A DNA stretch of 64,000 nucleotides, from assembly GCA_036824505.1 (NCBI GenBank), contig DAITAA010000005.1, positions 62,001 to 126,000 on the forward strand, read 5' to 3'. Both the position numbers and the translations under genes were made by a program. Numbering within the stretch: position 1 is the stretch's first letter; every line of letters starts with the position of its first letter. The notes beneath the pieces were generated by a model. The model was not told where the DNA came from, made no database searches, and was given only the letters and a program-made list of their open reading frames with translations. Of the stretch, positions 33,256 through 42,493 are shown in pieces. The stretch is from SCUD01 sp036824505 (GTDB lineage: Bacteria > Pseudomonadota > Gammaproteobacteria > Steroidobacterales > Steroidobacteraceae).

Positions 33256-36248
33256 GCGAATTTCGTACCGCAAGCGGCGGCCGCATCGACCGGAAACGGA
33301 CCCTGCAATTCACCTTTGATGGCAAGTCATTCGAGGGCGTGCAGGGCGACACGCTAGCATCCGCGCTTCTTGCAAACGGCGTGCACCTGGTCGGGAGGTC
33401 ATTCAAGTACCATCGTCCGCGCGGCATCCTGACGGCCGGCGCGGAAGAGCCGAATGCCCTGGTCGCGGTGCGCCGCGATGCGGCGCGTTACACGCCGAAC
33501 CTGCGCGCGACCCAGGTCGAGCTCTACGACGGCCTCGCTGCCTCCTCCCAGAACCGCTGGCCGAGCCTGCACTTCGATGTGGGGCGTGCGAACGATCTGC
33601 TGTCGCCGCTCTTTCCCGCCGGGTTCTACTACAAGACTTTCATGTGGCCGCGCTCCGGCTGGGCCAAAGTCTATGAACCATTGATCCGCGCCGCGGCGGG
33701 TCTCGGCCGCGCACCGGCCTTGCCCGACCCGGACCGCTACGCGAATCTCTACGCGCATTGCGACGTACTGATCATCGGGGCAGGGCCCGCGGGGCTGGCC
33801 GCGGCGCTCACCGCAGCGGATGGCGGCGCGCGTGTCATCCTCTGCGATGAACAGGCTGAACTGGGTGGATCGCTGTTGGCCGGATCGCCGGCGCTGATTG
33901 ACGGCGTGACGACCGAGGCCTGGCTTGCTCGGGCGGTGGCCGCACTGAGCGCTCATCCGCGCGTGCGGCTGCTGCCGCGCACGACGGCATTCGGCTACTT
34001 TCCGCACAACGCGATCGGGCTCAATGAGCGGCTCACCGAACATCTCGCGCAGCCTCCGCCGGGGCAGGCGCGCGAGCGCCTGTGGCAGGTGCGTGCGCGC
34101 GAGGTGGTGCTGGCGACCGGCGCCATCGAGCAGCCATTGGTGTTCCCGGGCAATGACCGGCCCGGAATCATGCTGGCCGGCGCCGCGCAGGCCTATCTCA
34201 ACCGCTACGGTGTTCGTGCGGGGTCCCGCGCGGTCGTCGTCATGGGAACAGACAGCGCCTACCGGGCAGCGCTCGACCTGCATGCCGCCGGGGTGAAGAT
34301 CGTTGCGGTAGCAGACCTGCGCGAGGTCGCCGATGGCGTCCTGCCGCAGGCGGCGCGCCGCGCCGGCATCGATACATTGATGCGTGCAACCGTGCGGGGT
34401 ACCCGCGGCAATCGCCGCGTCAGCGGCATCGAACTGTCGACCACCGACGGCGGTGGCCGTGTGCAGCAGCACAAAATCGCATGCGACCTGGTGCTGATGT
34501 CGGGCGGCTTCACGCCGAGCGTGCATCTCTTCTCCCAGTCGCGCGGCAAGCTGAAATGGAACGATGCCCTGGCCGCGTTCGTTCCGGGATCATCGACCGA
34601 ACGCGAGCGTTCGGCCGGCGCATGCCGCGGCGTCCATGGTCTGGGCGCCGTGCTGGAAGATGGCGCCACGGCCGGCGCCGCCGCCGCGAAGACCAGTGGC
34701 TTTGACGGTGCGGCGCGGCACTTCGCAGTAACCGGAGACGACACCGGCGCGGATACAATTCCTGCGGCATTGCCGCAGTCGCCACCAGGCGCCGGATCAA
34801 AAGCCTTCGTGGACTGGCAGAACGACGTGACCACGGATGACCTGGCGCTCGCGACACGCGAAGGTTTTCGCTCCATCGAGCACATCAAGCGCTACACCAG
34901 CGTCGGGATGGCGACCGACCAGGGAAAGACCTCCAATCGGAATGCACTCGGCATCGTCGCCGGGCGCCTCGGCAAGCCCGTTCCCGAGATCGGCCTCACG
35001 ACATTCCGCATGCCGTATACGCCGGTCACATTCGGCAGCTTCGCCGGCATGGCGCGCGGCGACCTGTTCGACCCGGTGCGCAAGACGCCGATGCATGAAT
35101 GGGCGGAAGCAGCGCATGCGGTGTTCGAGGACGTCGGCCTGTGGAAGCGGGCGCGCTATTTCCCGCGCGCCGGCGAGGACATGCACGCGGCCGTCGCGCG
35201 CGAATGTTTGGCCGTGCGTTCCGGCTGCGGGATCTTTGACGCATCGACGCTCGGCAAGATCGCTGTGGTGGGTCCCGATGCGGCCGAGTTCCTGAACCGG
35301 CTCTACATCAACAACTGGTCTAACCTCGCCCCCGGCCGCGCGCGCTACGGAATCCTGCTGCGTGAAGATGGCTTCATCTACGACGATGGCGTCGTGGCGC
35401 GCCTGGCACCGGATCGCTTTCATGTGACCACGACGACCGGCGGCGCAGCGCGCGTGGTCGCAATGATGGAGGATTACCGCCAGACGGAATGGCCGGAACT
35501 CGAGGTGTGGCTGACTTCGACTACCGAGCAATGGGCGGTCATCGCCGTGCAGGGGCCGCTCGCGCGGCGCGTGTTGCAGCCGCTCGTTGCAGGCCTCGAC
35601 ATTTCACACGAGGCCCTGCCGCACATGAGCGTGGCGCAGGGATCCATCTGTGACACGCCGATGATGCTGTTTCGCGTCAGCTTCAGCGGCGAACTGGGCT
35701 ACGAGATCAATGTGCCGGCCGGCAGCGGCCACGTCGTCTGGGAGGCCGTGCACGCTGCGGGCGCTGCACACGGGATCACGCCCTATGGCACGGAAACCAT
35801 GCACGTGCTGCGCGCGGAAAAAGGCTACGTCATCGTCGGTCAGGACACCGACGGCACCGTGACGCCCGATGATGCGGGCCTCGCCTGGGCCATCGGCCGG
35901 AACAAGCCGGATTTCGTCGGCAAGCGATCGCTCGAGCGTCCAGCGATGAAATCGCCGCACCGAAAGCAGCTCGTCGGCCTGCGCACGCGGGATCCCGGCA
36001 TCGTGCTCGAGGAAGGCGCGCAGGTCGTAGAAACGGCGGGACAGAAGCCGCCCATGCAATTGTGCGGCCATGTCACGTCCTCCTACTTCAGCGCGGCGCT
36101 CGGGCACTCGATCGCACTCGCGATGGTGGCGGGCGGACGCGCGCGTCATGGCCAGACACTCTTCGTTCCCATGCCCGGCGGCGAGGTCGCGGTCGAAGTG
36201 ACCTCGCCGGTGTTCTACGACAAGGACGGAGCGCGCCTGAATGGCTGA
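33252..36248 (+). CDS. soxA: Sarcosine oxidase alpha subunit SoxA
   Basis: A 998-aa subunit binding NAD and tetrahydrofolate. It opens with a 2Fe-2S-like fold without cluster cysteines (about 1-100, FKYHRPRGILTAG). A pyridine-nucleotide-disulfide oxidoreductase domain starts at DVLIIGAGPAGLAAAL near residue 175. A GcvT folate domain and GcvT C-terminal barrel fill about 600-990, including ELGYEINVPAGSGHVVWE and TMHVLRAEKGYVIVGQDTDG. It transfers the sarcosine methyl carbon to THF. ATG 33252 overlaps the soxD stop as ATGA. The frame is open upstream inside soxD but without homology. Confidence 0.96.
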   Translation: MSEFRTASGGRIDRKRTLQFTFDGKSFEGVQGDTLASALLANGVHLVGRSFKYHRPRGILTAGAEEPNALVAVRRDAARYTPNLRATQVELYDGLAASSQNRWPSLHFDVGRANDLLSPLFPAGFYYKTFMWPRSGWAKVYEPLIRAAAGLGRAPALPDPDRYANLYAHCDVLIIGAGPAGLAAALTAADGGARVILCDEQAELGGSLLAGSPALIDGVTTEAWLARAVAALSAHPRVRLLPRTTAFGYFPHNAIGLNERLTEHLAQPPPGQARERLWQVRAREVVLATGAIEQPLVFPGNDRPGIMLAGAAQAYLNRYGVRAGSRAVVVMGTDSAYRAALDLHAAGVKIVAVADLREVADGVLPQAARRAGIDTLMRATVRGTRGNRRVSGIELSTTDGGGRVQQHKIACDLVLMSGGFTPSVHLFSQSRGKLKWNDALAAFVPGSSTERERSAGACRGVHGLGAVLEDGATAGAAAAKTSGFDGAARHFAVTGDDTGADTIPAALPQSPPGAGSKAFVDWQNDVTTDDLALATREGFRSIEHIKRYTSVGMATDQGKTSNRNALGIVAGRLGKPVPEIGLTTFRMPYTPVTFGSFAGMARGDLFDPVRKTPMHEWAEAAHAVFEDVGLWKRARYFPRAGEDMHAAVARECLAVRSGCGIFDASTLGKIAVVGPDAAEFLNRLYINNWSNLAPGRARYGILLREDGFIYDDGVVARLAPDRFHVTTTTGGAARVVAMMEDYRQTEWPELEVWLTSTTEQWAVIAVQGPLARRVLQPLVAGLDISHEALPHMSVAQGSICDTPMMLFRVSFSGELGYEINVPAGSGHVVWEAVHAAGAAHGITPYGTETMHVLRAEKGYVIVGQDTDGTVTPDDAGLAWAIGRNKPDFVGKRSLERPAMKSPHRKQLVGLRTRDPGIVLEEGAQVVETAGQKPPMQLCGHVTSSYFSAALGHSIALAMVAGGRARHGQTLFVPMPGGEVAVEVTSPVFYDKDGARLNG

Positions 36249-36771
36249 ACACTTCGTTACAGGCTGGTTGCGAACACTGACGCCGGCGACGCGCTTCGTA
36301 TTGCAGGGCGGGCCGGCAGCGCGCGCGGCGGCTGGCGCGGTACTGGGCCTGTCCCTGGTGGACACCCCATGCCGCGCCACTGTGCACGGGAACCGCGCGT
36401 CACTGTGGCTGGGGCCGGACGAGCAACTGCTCCTCGCTCCGGCAGGGGAGGCGCAGAGTTTCGCCACCGCGCTCGAGACCGCACTGGCAGGCATCGTGCA
36501 TTCACTGGTGGACGTCAGCCAGCGCCAGGTTGCAATGCAGGTGAGCGGCCCTCACGCCAGCGCGATTCTCAATACCGGATGTCCGCTGGACCTCGATCCC
36601 GCACAATTTCCGCCCGGCATGTGCACGCGCACGTTGTTCGGCAAGGCGGATATCGTTGTCTGGCGCACCGGCGCCGACGAATTCCGGCTCGAGGTCTGGC
36701 GTTCCTTCGCGGACTACGTTTCGGAACTCCTGCTGGAGGCTGCCCGCGATTTCGTCACCCCGGCGCAATGA
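36241..36771 (+). CDS. soxG: Sarcosine oxidase gamma subunit SoxG
   Basis: A 176-aa subunit that stabilises the SoxABDG tetramer. It has a GcvT-like fold. HSLVDVSQRQVAMQVSGPHASAILNTGCPLDL is the family core, and the end (RSFADYVSELLLEAARDF) is typical. It overlaps soxA by 8 bases and closes the sox operon. Confidence 0.93.
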   Translation: MAEHFVTGWLRTLTPATRFVLQGGPAARAAAGAVLGLSLVDTPCRATVHGNRASLWLGPDEQLLLAPAGEAQSFATALETALAGIVHSLVDVSQRQVAMQVSGPHASAILNTGCPLDLDPAQFPPGMCTRTLFGKADIVVWRTGADEFRLEVWRSFADYVSELLLEAARDFVTPAQ

Positions 36772-36905
36772 AGGATTGCTCCGGTGTTTCGGCCAGTCTT
36801 GCTTAACCGCTGGCACTGGTGGAAGATGCAAAAATTGAGCCGCGGCTATCCATTGCCTGCCAGCTCACGACCAGGCCAACAAGAATTACTGTTCAGGGAG
36901 CTCCC

Positions 36906-39299
36906 ATGCGGAACATCCAGCGCGCCGTTCAATGCATTCTTCGTCTGGCGACCTCTGCGGCGCTGATCTGCAGCGGGGCGCAGGCAGCGCTGGCGCAGCA
37001 GGCGGAGACGGCGGCAGGAGCCTCGCCATTCGAGGAAGTCGTCGTGACGGCTCAGCGCCGTGAACAGAACATCCAGGACGTCGGCATCTCGGTGACGCCG
37101 CTCGGCGAAGAATCGCTGGAGAACCTCAATATCAAGACCGCGACGGACATCGTGCGCGCGGTGCCGAGCCTGAAGATGAACGCCTACTCCTCGTCGCAGG
37201 TCGTGTTCAACATCCGCGGCGTTGCGCAGAACAGTTACGGCGACGAGCAGGAGCCGCCGGTCGCGGTCTACCAGGACGACAGCTATTCGAGTTCGATCAA
37301 CCTGGCGAGTTTCCCCGTGTTCGACCTGGCACGCGTCGAAGCGTTGCGCGGTCCGCAGGGAACCCTGTTTGGGCGCAATGCCACGGGCGGCGCTATCCAG
37401 TTCATCTCGCAGAAGCCGACCGACGAATTCGAGGGTTACGTCACCGGGACCTATGGCCGCTTCAACCAGATGATCGTCGAAGGCGCGGTTTCGGGGCCGT
37501 TCTCCGACAAGTGGCAGGGACGGCTTGCTTTCGTCAGCAACCAGGACGACGGCTTCATCAAGGAGCTCTTTCCCGGCCAGCAAGACCGCGGCGCGAACGA
37601 TCATTACGCCGTGCGTGGACAACTGGCCTGGCAACCCTCCGACAGCACGAACGTCAACCTGATCCTGCGCTACCTGCGCGCCGACAAGGAACGCCAGGCG
37701 GGCCTCTATTCGCACGAGCCCGCCTGCCCGAATGCGCAGCGGCAGGGCGAATTCACTCCGCCGACGCTGGCCTGCCCATTCTGGGGCACTGCGCCTGGCG
37801 CAGCCGGCACCGGCTACCAGAATCCGGCGATCATCCCGAGCCGCGGCGGCGACCCCTGGGCCACGGATGAGAGCTCGCTCTCCTATGTCGATCGCACGAT
37901 CAAAGCCGCGACGCTGCGCATCGATTCGAAGATCGGCGGGCTCGATCTCGTGTCGATCACCGATTACCAGAAAGCCGACAAGTTCTACATCGAGGGCGGC
38001 GACGCTTCGCCGGTCCTGGGCGTGGTCTTCTACCAGGGCAGCGATCTCAGGCAGTACTCGGAGGAGCTGCGCCTGTCGGGCACCTTCGGCAACAACCAGC
38101 TCGTCGGCGGCGTGTACGGCATGAAGGTCGAGGGCGACTACACCGGCCAGTTCGCCGATCCGTTCTACGCTGACGTATTCGGCGACCCATCCTTCGCCTA
38201 CATTCCGGTCATCACGGCTTCGCAAGACACGACCTCGTACGCCGTCTTCCTGCAGAACGAGTGGAAAGCCACCGACAAGGTCAGCCTGATCACAGGCCTG
38301 CGCTACTGGCGCGACCAGCGCGAGGGCGCTTACTACGGGGACGAACCGAGCAACGGCATCCAGATCAAGTTCGACCGTACGCAGGTAGTCGGCACCTCAT
38401 TTGGCGTGCCGTTCGATCAGACCGTCGTACCAATTACGCTCACGCCGGAGGACGCGGATGCGACATTCGATGACGTCACCGCGCGGCTCGAGGTCGATTA
38501 CCGCGTCAACGACGACGTGCTGCTGTTCGCGAGCTACAACCGCGGCAGCAAGAGCGGCGGCTTTTCCTTCTCCACCGGCACGCCATTCGCCGATGCGCCG
38601 GCTTTCGGCATTCCCCTCGGCACCGACGCGCAGTTCCTGAACGGCATTCCGTTCAAGCCCGAGGTACTGGACTCGTTCGAGCTGGGCATCAAGTCGACGA
38701 TCAACCGGGTAACCAGCTTCAACGCGACCGCCTTCTACTACGACTACACCGACTACCAGGCCTTCGTGCAGCTCGGCGTCAACCAGACGGTCATCAACCT
38801 GCCCGCGAAGGCCTACGGCCTGGAGGCGGAAATCAACTCCCGTCCGATCGACGGCCTGACCCTGCAGCTCGGCCTGTCCGCGCTCAGCTCCAACGTCGAG
38901 GACATCGTGCTGCCGGACACGGTGACGCGCGTCGAACACGACCTGCCGCAGGCGCCAAGCTTCTCCGGCAATGCGCTGGCGCGTTATGAATTCCCGCTGG
39001 GTGGCAACAGGGCATCGGTGCAGGCCGACGTCCAGTACACCGACAAGTTCTGCTTCACCGTCCTGTGCGCGCCGGTCGAGAAGGAGGATGCGTACTATGT
39101 GGCCAATGCGCGCATCGGCTATGGCGCAGAGGACGGGCGGTGGAATGTTGCGGCCTTCGTCGACAATCTCACGAATGAGAAGTACCGCGTCTACGCGTTC
39201 GATAGTTCATTGTTCGCGGGCGTCGTCGCGGGCGTGTACGCCAAGCCGCGGACGTATGGTTTGACAGCGACCTGGCGGTTCGGCGCCGCGTACAACTAG
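36906..39299 (+). CDS. TonB-dependent outer-membrane receptor (copy 1)
   Basis: A 797-aa outer-membrane receptor. Signal peptide at about residues 1-28 (AALICSGAQAALA). TonB box EEVVVTAQRREQNIQDV follows, then a plug domain with VRAVPSLKM, DLARVEALRGPQGTLFGRNATGGAI. The rest is a 22-strand barrel ending ATWRFGAAYN. I start it at ATG 36906, preceded by AGGGAG, rather than at the upstream start at 36819. The ligand is unknown. The location between sox and bet genes suggests uptake of a choline- or betaine-containing compound, but this is only neighbourhood evidence. Confidence 0.88.
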   Translation: MRNIQRAVQCILRLATSAALICSGAQAALAQQAETAAGASPFEEVVVTAQRREQNIQDVGISVTPLGEESLENLNIKTATDIVRAVPSLKMNAYSSSQVVFNIRGVAQNSYGDEQEPPVAVYQDDSYSSSINLASFPVFDLARVEALRGPQGTLFGRNATGGAIQFISQKPTDEFEGYVTGTYGRFNQMIVEGAVSGPFSDKWQGRLAFVSNQDDGFIKELFPGQQDRGANDHYAVRGQLAWQPSDSTNVNLILRYLRADKERQAGLYSHEPACPNAQRQGEFTPPTLACPFWGTAPGAAGTGYQNPAIIPSRGGDPWATDESSLSYVDRTIKAATLRIDSKIGGLDLVSITDYQKADKFYIEGGDASPVLGVVFYQGSDLRQYSEELRLSGTFGNNQLVGGVYGMKVEGDYTGQFADPFYADVFGDPSFAYIPVITASQDTTSYAVFLQNEWKATDKVSLITGLRYWRDQREGAYYGDEPSNGIQIKFDRTQVVGTSFGVPFDQTVVPITLTPEDADATFDDVTARLEVDYRVNDDVLLFASYNRGSKSGGFSFSTGTPFADAPAFGIPLGTDAQFLNGIPFKPEVLDSFELGIKSTINRVTSFNATAFYYDYTDYQAFVQLGVNQTVINLPAKAYGLEAEINSRPIDGLTLQLGLSALSSNVEDIVLPDTVTRVEHDLPQAPSFSGNALARYEFPLGGNRASVQADVQYTDKFCFTVLCAPVEKEDAYYVANARIGYGAEDGRWNVAAFVDNLTNEKYRVYAFDSSLFAGVVAGVYAKPRTYGLTATWRFGAAYN

Positions 39300-39309
39300 C
39301 GCGGATCCG

Positions 39310-40974
39310 CTAGCGCTGCGAAGTGCGCCAGCCGGATGCCACGTAGTAATTCGTCGTAGCGGCCGGCAGCAGCGGCCTGCCGAGGATGTGATCGGCGGCT
39401 TTCTCGGCCAGCATGATGGTGGGCGCATTGAGATTGCCCGTCGTGATGGACGGCATGATCGAGGAATCGACCACACGCAGCCCGTCGATCCCGATGACGC
39501 GCGCCTCGGAATCGACCACCGCCATCGGGTCGTCGCGCCGCCCCATCTTGCAGCTGCAGGACGGGTGGTAAGCGGTTTCAGCCTTGTCGCGGACGAACGC
39601 ATCGATCTGCTCGTCGGTCTGAAAATCCGCCCCCGGCTGGATCTCCCGGCCGCGGTAGCGATCGAAAGCCGGCTGCGCAAAGATCTCGCGCGTCAGGCGC
39701 ACGCAGGCGCGCATTTCCGACCAGTCGTCGGCGTGACTCAGGTAGTTGAAGCAGATCTTCGGCTTGTCTAGCGGATTCGCCGATGCAAGGCGCACCCATC
39801 CGCGGCTCTTCGAGCGCATCGGCCCGACGTGCGCCTGAAAACCATGCTCCTGCGCCATTGAAGAGCCGTCGTAAGTGACCGCGAGCGGCAGGAAGTGAAA
39901 CTGAATGTCGGGGTAGGGCACGCCCGCGCGGCTCCGGATGAATCCGCCGGTCTCGAAATGATTGGTGGCGCCGAGCCCGTCCTTGAAAAGTAGCCAGCGC
40001 GCGCCGATCAGCGCCTTCGACCAGAGGCTCATCGACGAATAAAGGGTGATCGGTTCCTGGCAGGCGAGCTGGAAATAGAACTCCAGGTGATCCTGGAGAT
40101 TCTCGCCTACGCCAGGCATGTCGCGGACCACGCCGATGCCGTTCTGCTTGAGCTCAGCGGCAGGCCCGAGACCGGAGAGCTTCAGAAATTGCGGCGAGTT
40201 GATCGGCCCGCCGCAGACCAGCACTTCGCGCTGCGCGCGCACCTCGTGCATGACGTCGCCCCTGCGATAGCAGAGGCCGACCGCGCGCCGGCCTTCGAAC
40301 AGGATGCCCGTCGCGAGCGCATGCGTGCGGACGGTGAGATTGCGCCGCTGCATCGCCGGGCGCAGGTAGGCATTGGCGGTGCTCGAGCGGCGCCCGGCGC
40401 CGACGGTCATGTCGAAGCGTCCGAAGCCCTCCTGCTGGAAGCCGTTGATGTCGGCCGTTTCTGGATAGCCGGCCTGTTTGCCCGCTGCGAGCCAGGCCGC
40501 GTGCAGCGGATTGGCCAAGGTACCGTAGCAGGTCTGCAGCGGGCCCCGGTCGCCGCGGTAGTCGTCGCCGCCTTCCGCGCGTGTTTCGGCGCGCCGGAAG
40601 TACGGCAGCACATCGGCATAACTCCAGCCCGTGGCGCCTTCTTCCTCCCAGCGATTGAAATCCTGCGCATTCCCGCGCACATACACGAGTCCGTTGATCG
40701 AGGAGGAACCACCCAGGCACTTGCCGCGCGGGGTGTGCATGCGGCGTCCGCCCAGGTGTGGCTCTGGTTCCGTGTAATAGAACCAGTTGTATTTCTTCAT
40801 GCCCATCGGGATCGCGAGTGCTGAAGGCATCTGCAGGAATATCGAGCGATCCGAGCCGCCGTACTCGAGCAGCAGCACGCTGTGCTTTCCGTCTTCGGTG
40901 AGCCGGTCCGCCAGCACGCAGCCGGCGGAACCCGCACCCACGATCACATAATCGAAGGCCTCAGTAGGGCGCAT
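39310..40974 (-). CDS. betA: Choline dehydrogenase BetA (GMC family)
   Basis: A 554-aa FAD-dependent enzyme oxidising choline to betaine aldehyde (and possibly on to betaine). FAD-binding motif DYVIVGAGSAGCVLADRL opens it. GMC signature GGSSSINGLVYVRGNAQDF is near residue 85. The C-terminal catalytic block AYHPSCSCKMG and SIMPSITTGNLNAPTIMLAEKAAD are those of BetA. ATG 40974 lies inside the end of betB (14-base overlap) and matches the length of E. coli BetA at its N-terminus; ATG 40995 is possible. It is 10 bases from the convergent receptor gene. Other GMC alcohol oxidases cannot be excluded by sequence alone, but betB linkage settles it. Confidence 0.92.
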   Translation of the reverse strand: MRPTEAFDYVIVGAGSAGCVLADRLTEDGKHSVLLLEYGGSDRSIFLQMPSALAIPMGMKKYNWFYYTEPEPHLGGRRMHTPRGKCLGGSSSINGLVYVRGNAQDFNRWEEEGATGWSYADVLPYFRRAETRAEGGDDYRGDRGPLQTCYGTLANPLHAAWLAAGKQAGYPETADINGFQQEGFGRFDMTVGAGRRSSTANAYLRPAMQRRNLTVRTHALATGILFEGRRAVGLCYRRGDVMHEVRAQREVLVCGGPINSPQFLKLSGLGPAAELKQNGIGVVRDMPGVGENLQDHLEFYFQLACQEPITLYSSMSLWSKALIGARWLLFKDGLGATNHFETGGFIRSRAGVPYPDIQFHFLPLAVTYDGSSMAQEHGFQAHVGPMRSKSRGWVRLASANPLDKPKICFNYLSHADDWSEMRACVRLTREIFAQPAFDRYRGREIQPGADFQTDEQIDAFVRDKAETAYHPSCSCKMGRRDDPMAVVDSEARVIGIDGLRVVDSSIMPSITTGNLNAPTIMLAEKAADHILGRPLLPAATTNYYVASGWRTSQR

Positions 40975-42379
40975 CGATGTCGCCTTTTGCGACATACACG
41001 CTCTTCAGCTGGGTGTAATGCTCCATGGCGGCGCGGCCGTTCTCGCGCCCGAGGCCGGAGAGCTTGACGCCGCCGAACGGGAGTTCGATCGGGGTCACGT
41101 TGTAATGATTGATCCAGCAGGTCCCGGCCTGGAGCTTTGCGATCACGCGGTGCGCGCGGTTGAGGTCGTTGGTGAAGACGCCGGCGGAGAGGCCGAACTC
41201 GGTCGCGTTCGCGCGTCCGATGACTTCTTCCTCGTCCTCGAACTCCAGCACCGACATCACCGGACCGAAGATCTCCTCGCGCACGATGGCCATGTCGTCG
41301 CGACAGCCATCGAAGACCGTCGGCTCCACGAAGAATCCCTTTGCGAGCGCGCCGTCGATGCGGCGGTTGCCGCCCACAAGGATGCGTGCGCCTTCCGCGC
41401 GGCCGCGCGCGATGTAGCCGAGAACCATTTGCATGTGTTCTTCGGAAATGAGCGAGCCGACCTGGGTCGCCGGATCCATCGGGTCGCCGATGCGCATGGC
41501 GCCGACCCTCGCGACCAGGCGGCGCAGGAATTCCGCCTTGATCGAGCGATGCACGAACACGCGCGTCGCGTTCGAGCACACCTCGCCCGCGGAATAGAAA
41601 TTGGCGAGCAGCGCGCCGGAAACGGCCTGGTCGAGTTTCGCGTCCTCGAAGACGATCAGCGGCGACTTGCCGCCGAGCTCGAGCGTCACGGCCTTGACGG
41701 TGCTCGAGGCGTCGTTCATCACCGCCTTGCCGGTGCCGACCGAACCCGTGAGCGATACCTTGCGGATCTCCGGATGGCGCGTCAGCAGGCGTCCGGTCCC
41801 GGAATGGCCGTGCACCACCTGGAAGATGCCGGGCGGCACGCCGGCCTCGCGGTAGATCTTCTCGAGCTCGACGGCGGAAAGCGGCGTGAGGCTCGCGGGC
41901 TTGAAGATCATGGCGTTGCCGAAGGCGAGCGCGGGAGCGGATTTCCAGCAGGCGATCTGCAGCGGGTAATTCCAGGCGCCGATGCCGGCGACAATGCCGA
42001 TGGGCTCCCGGCGCGTGTAGCCGAAGGCCTGCGGCCCGAGATCGATGTATTCGCCGGCGGCGCTCTGCGCGAGCGCGGCGAAGTACTCCAGGCATTCAGC
42101 GCCCGAGATGACATCGACGACGCGTGTTTCCTGGATCGGCTTGCCGGTATCGCGGGTCTCGAGCGCGGCCAGTTCGTCATTGCGGGCACGCAGGATCTCG
42201 GCGGCGCGGCGCAGGATGCGAGCACGTTCGGCCCCGTTCATGGACGCCCATCCGGGTTGTCCAGCATGCGCGGCGCGGACAGCCGCCTCGATTTCCCCGG
42301 GGCCGGCGACCGCGACGTCACCGAGCCGGTCGCCGGTCGCCGGATTGAAGGAAACCAGGCGCTCGCCGGTCGTGCTCAT
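40961..42379 (-). CDS. betB: Betaine aldehyde dehydrogenase BetB
   Basis: A 472-aa NAD(P)-dependent aldehyde dehydrogenase oxidising betaine aldehyde to glycine betaine. The glutamate motif LELGGKSPLIVFEDAKLD is followed by the catalytic Cys in FYSAGEVCSNATRVFVH, a BetB-typical context. NHYNVTPIELPFGGVKLSGLGRENG near the end is also BetB-like. The start is ATG 42379. It is divergent from choXW across a 114-base gap, which must hold both promoters. Confidence 0.93.
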   Translation of the reverse strand: MSTTGERLVSFNPATGDRLGDVAVAGPGEIEAAVRAAHAGQPGWASMNGAERARILRRAAEILRARNDELAALETRDTGKPIQETRVVDVISGAECLEYFAALAQSAAGEYIDLGPQAFGYTRREPIGIVAGIGAWNYPLQIACWKSAPALAFGNAMIFKPASLTPLSAVELEKIYREAGVPPGIFQVVHGHSGTGRLLTRHPEIRKVSLTGSVGTGKAVMNDASSTVKAVTLELGGKSPLIVFEDAKLDQAVSGALLANFYSAGEVCSNATRVFVHRSIKAEFLRRLVARVGAMRIGDPMDPATQVGSLISEEHMQMVLGYIARGRAEGARILVGGNRRIDGALAKGFFVEPTVFDGCRDDMAIVREEIFGPVMSVLEFEDEEEVIGRANATEFGLSAGVFTNDLNRAHRVIAKLQAGTCWINHYNVTPIELPFGGVKLSGLGRENGRAAMEHYTQLKSVYVAKGDIDAPY

Positions 42380-42493
42380 GGCGCAGCCGCGCGCTTTGCA
42401 GCCCGCGCAGTCGTGCCGGAAGATCCCGGTTCTGCGAAACTAATGAGGGTTGTCACATCGTCCTTTTCTGCGAATAGTTACGGGGACACGAAC

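Noticed and set aside
41018..42493. A 475-codon N-terminal extension in frame with the choline transporter fusion
   Set aside because: This stretch is antisense to betB and shows no homology. The signal peptide and ribosome site at 42494 mark the real start.
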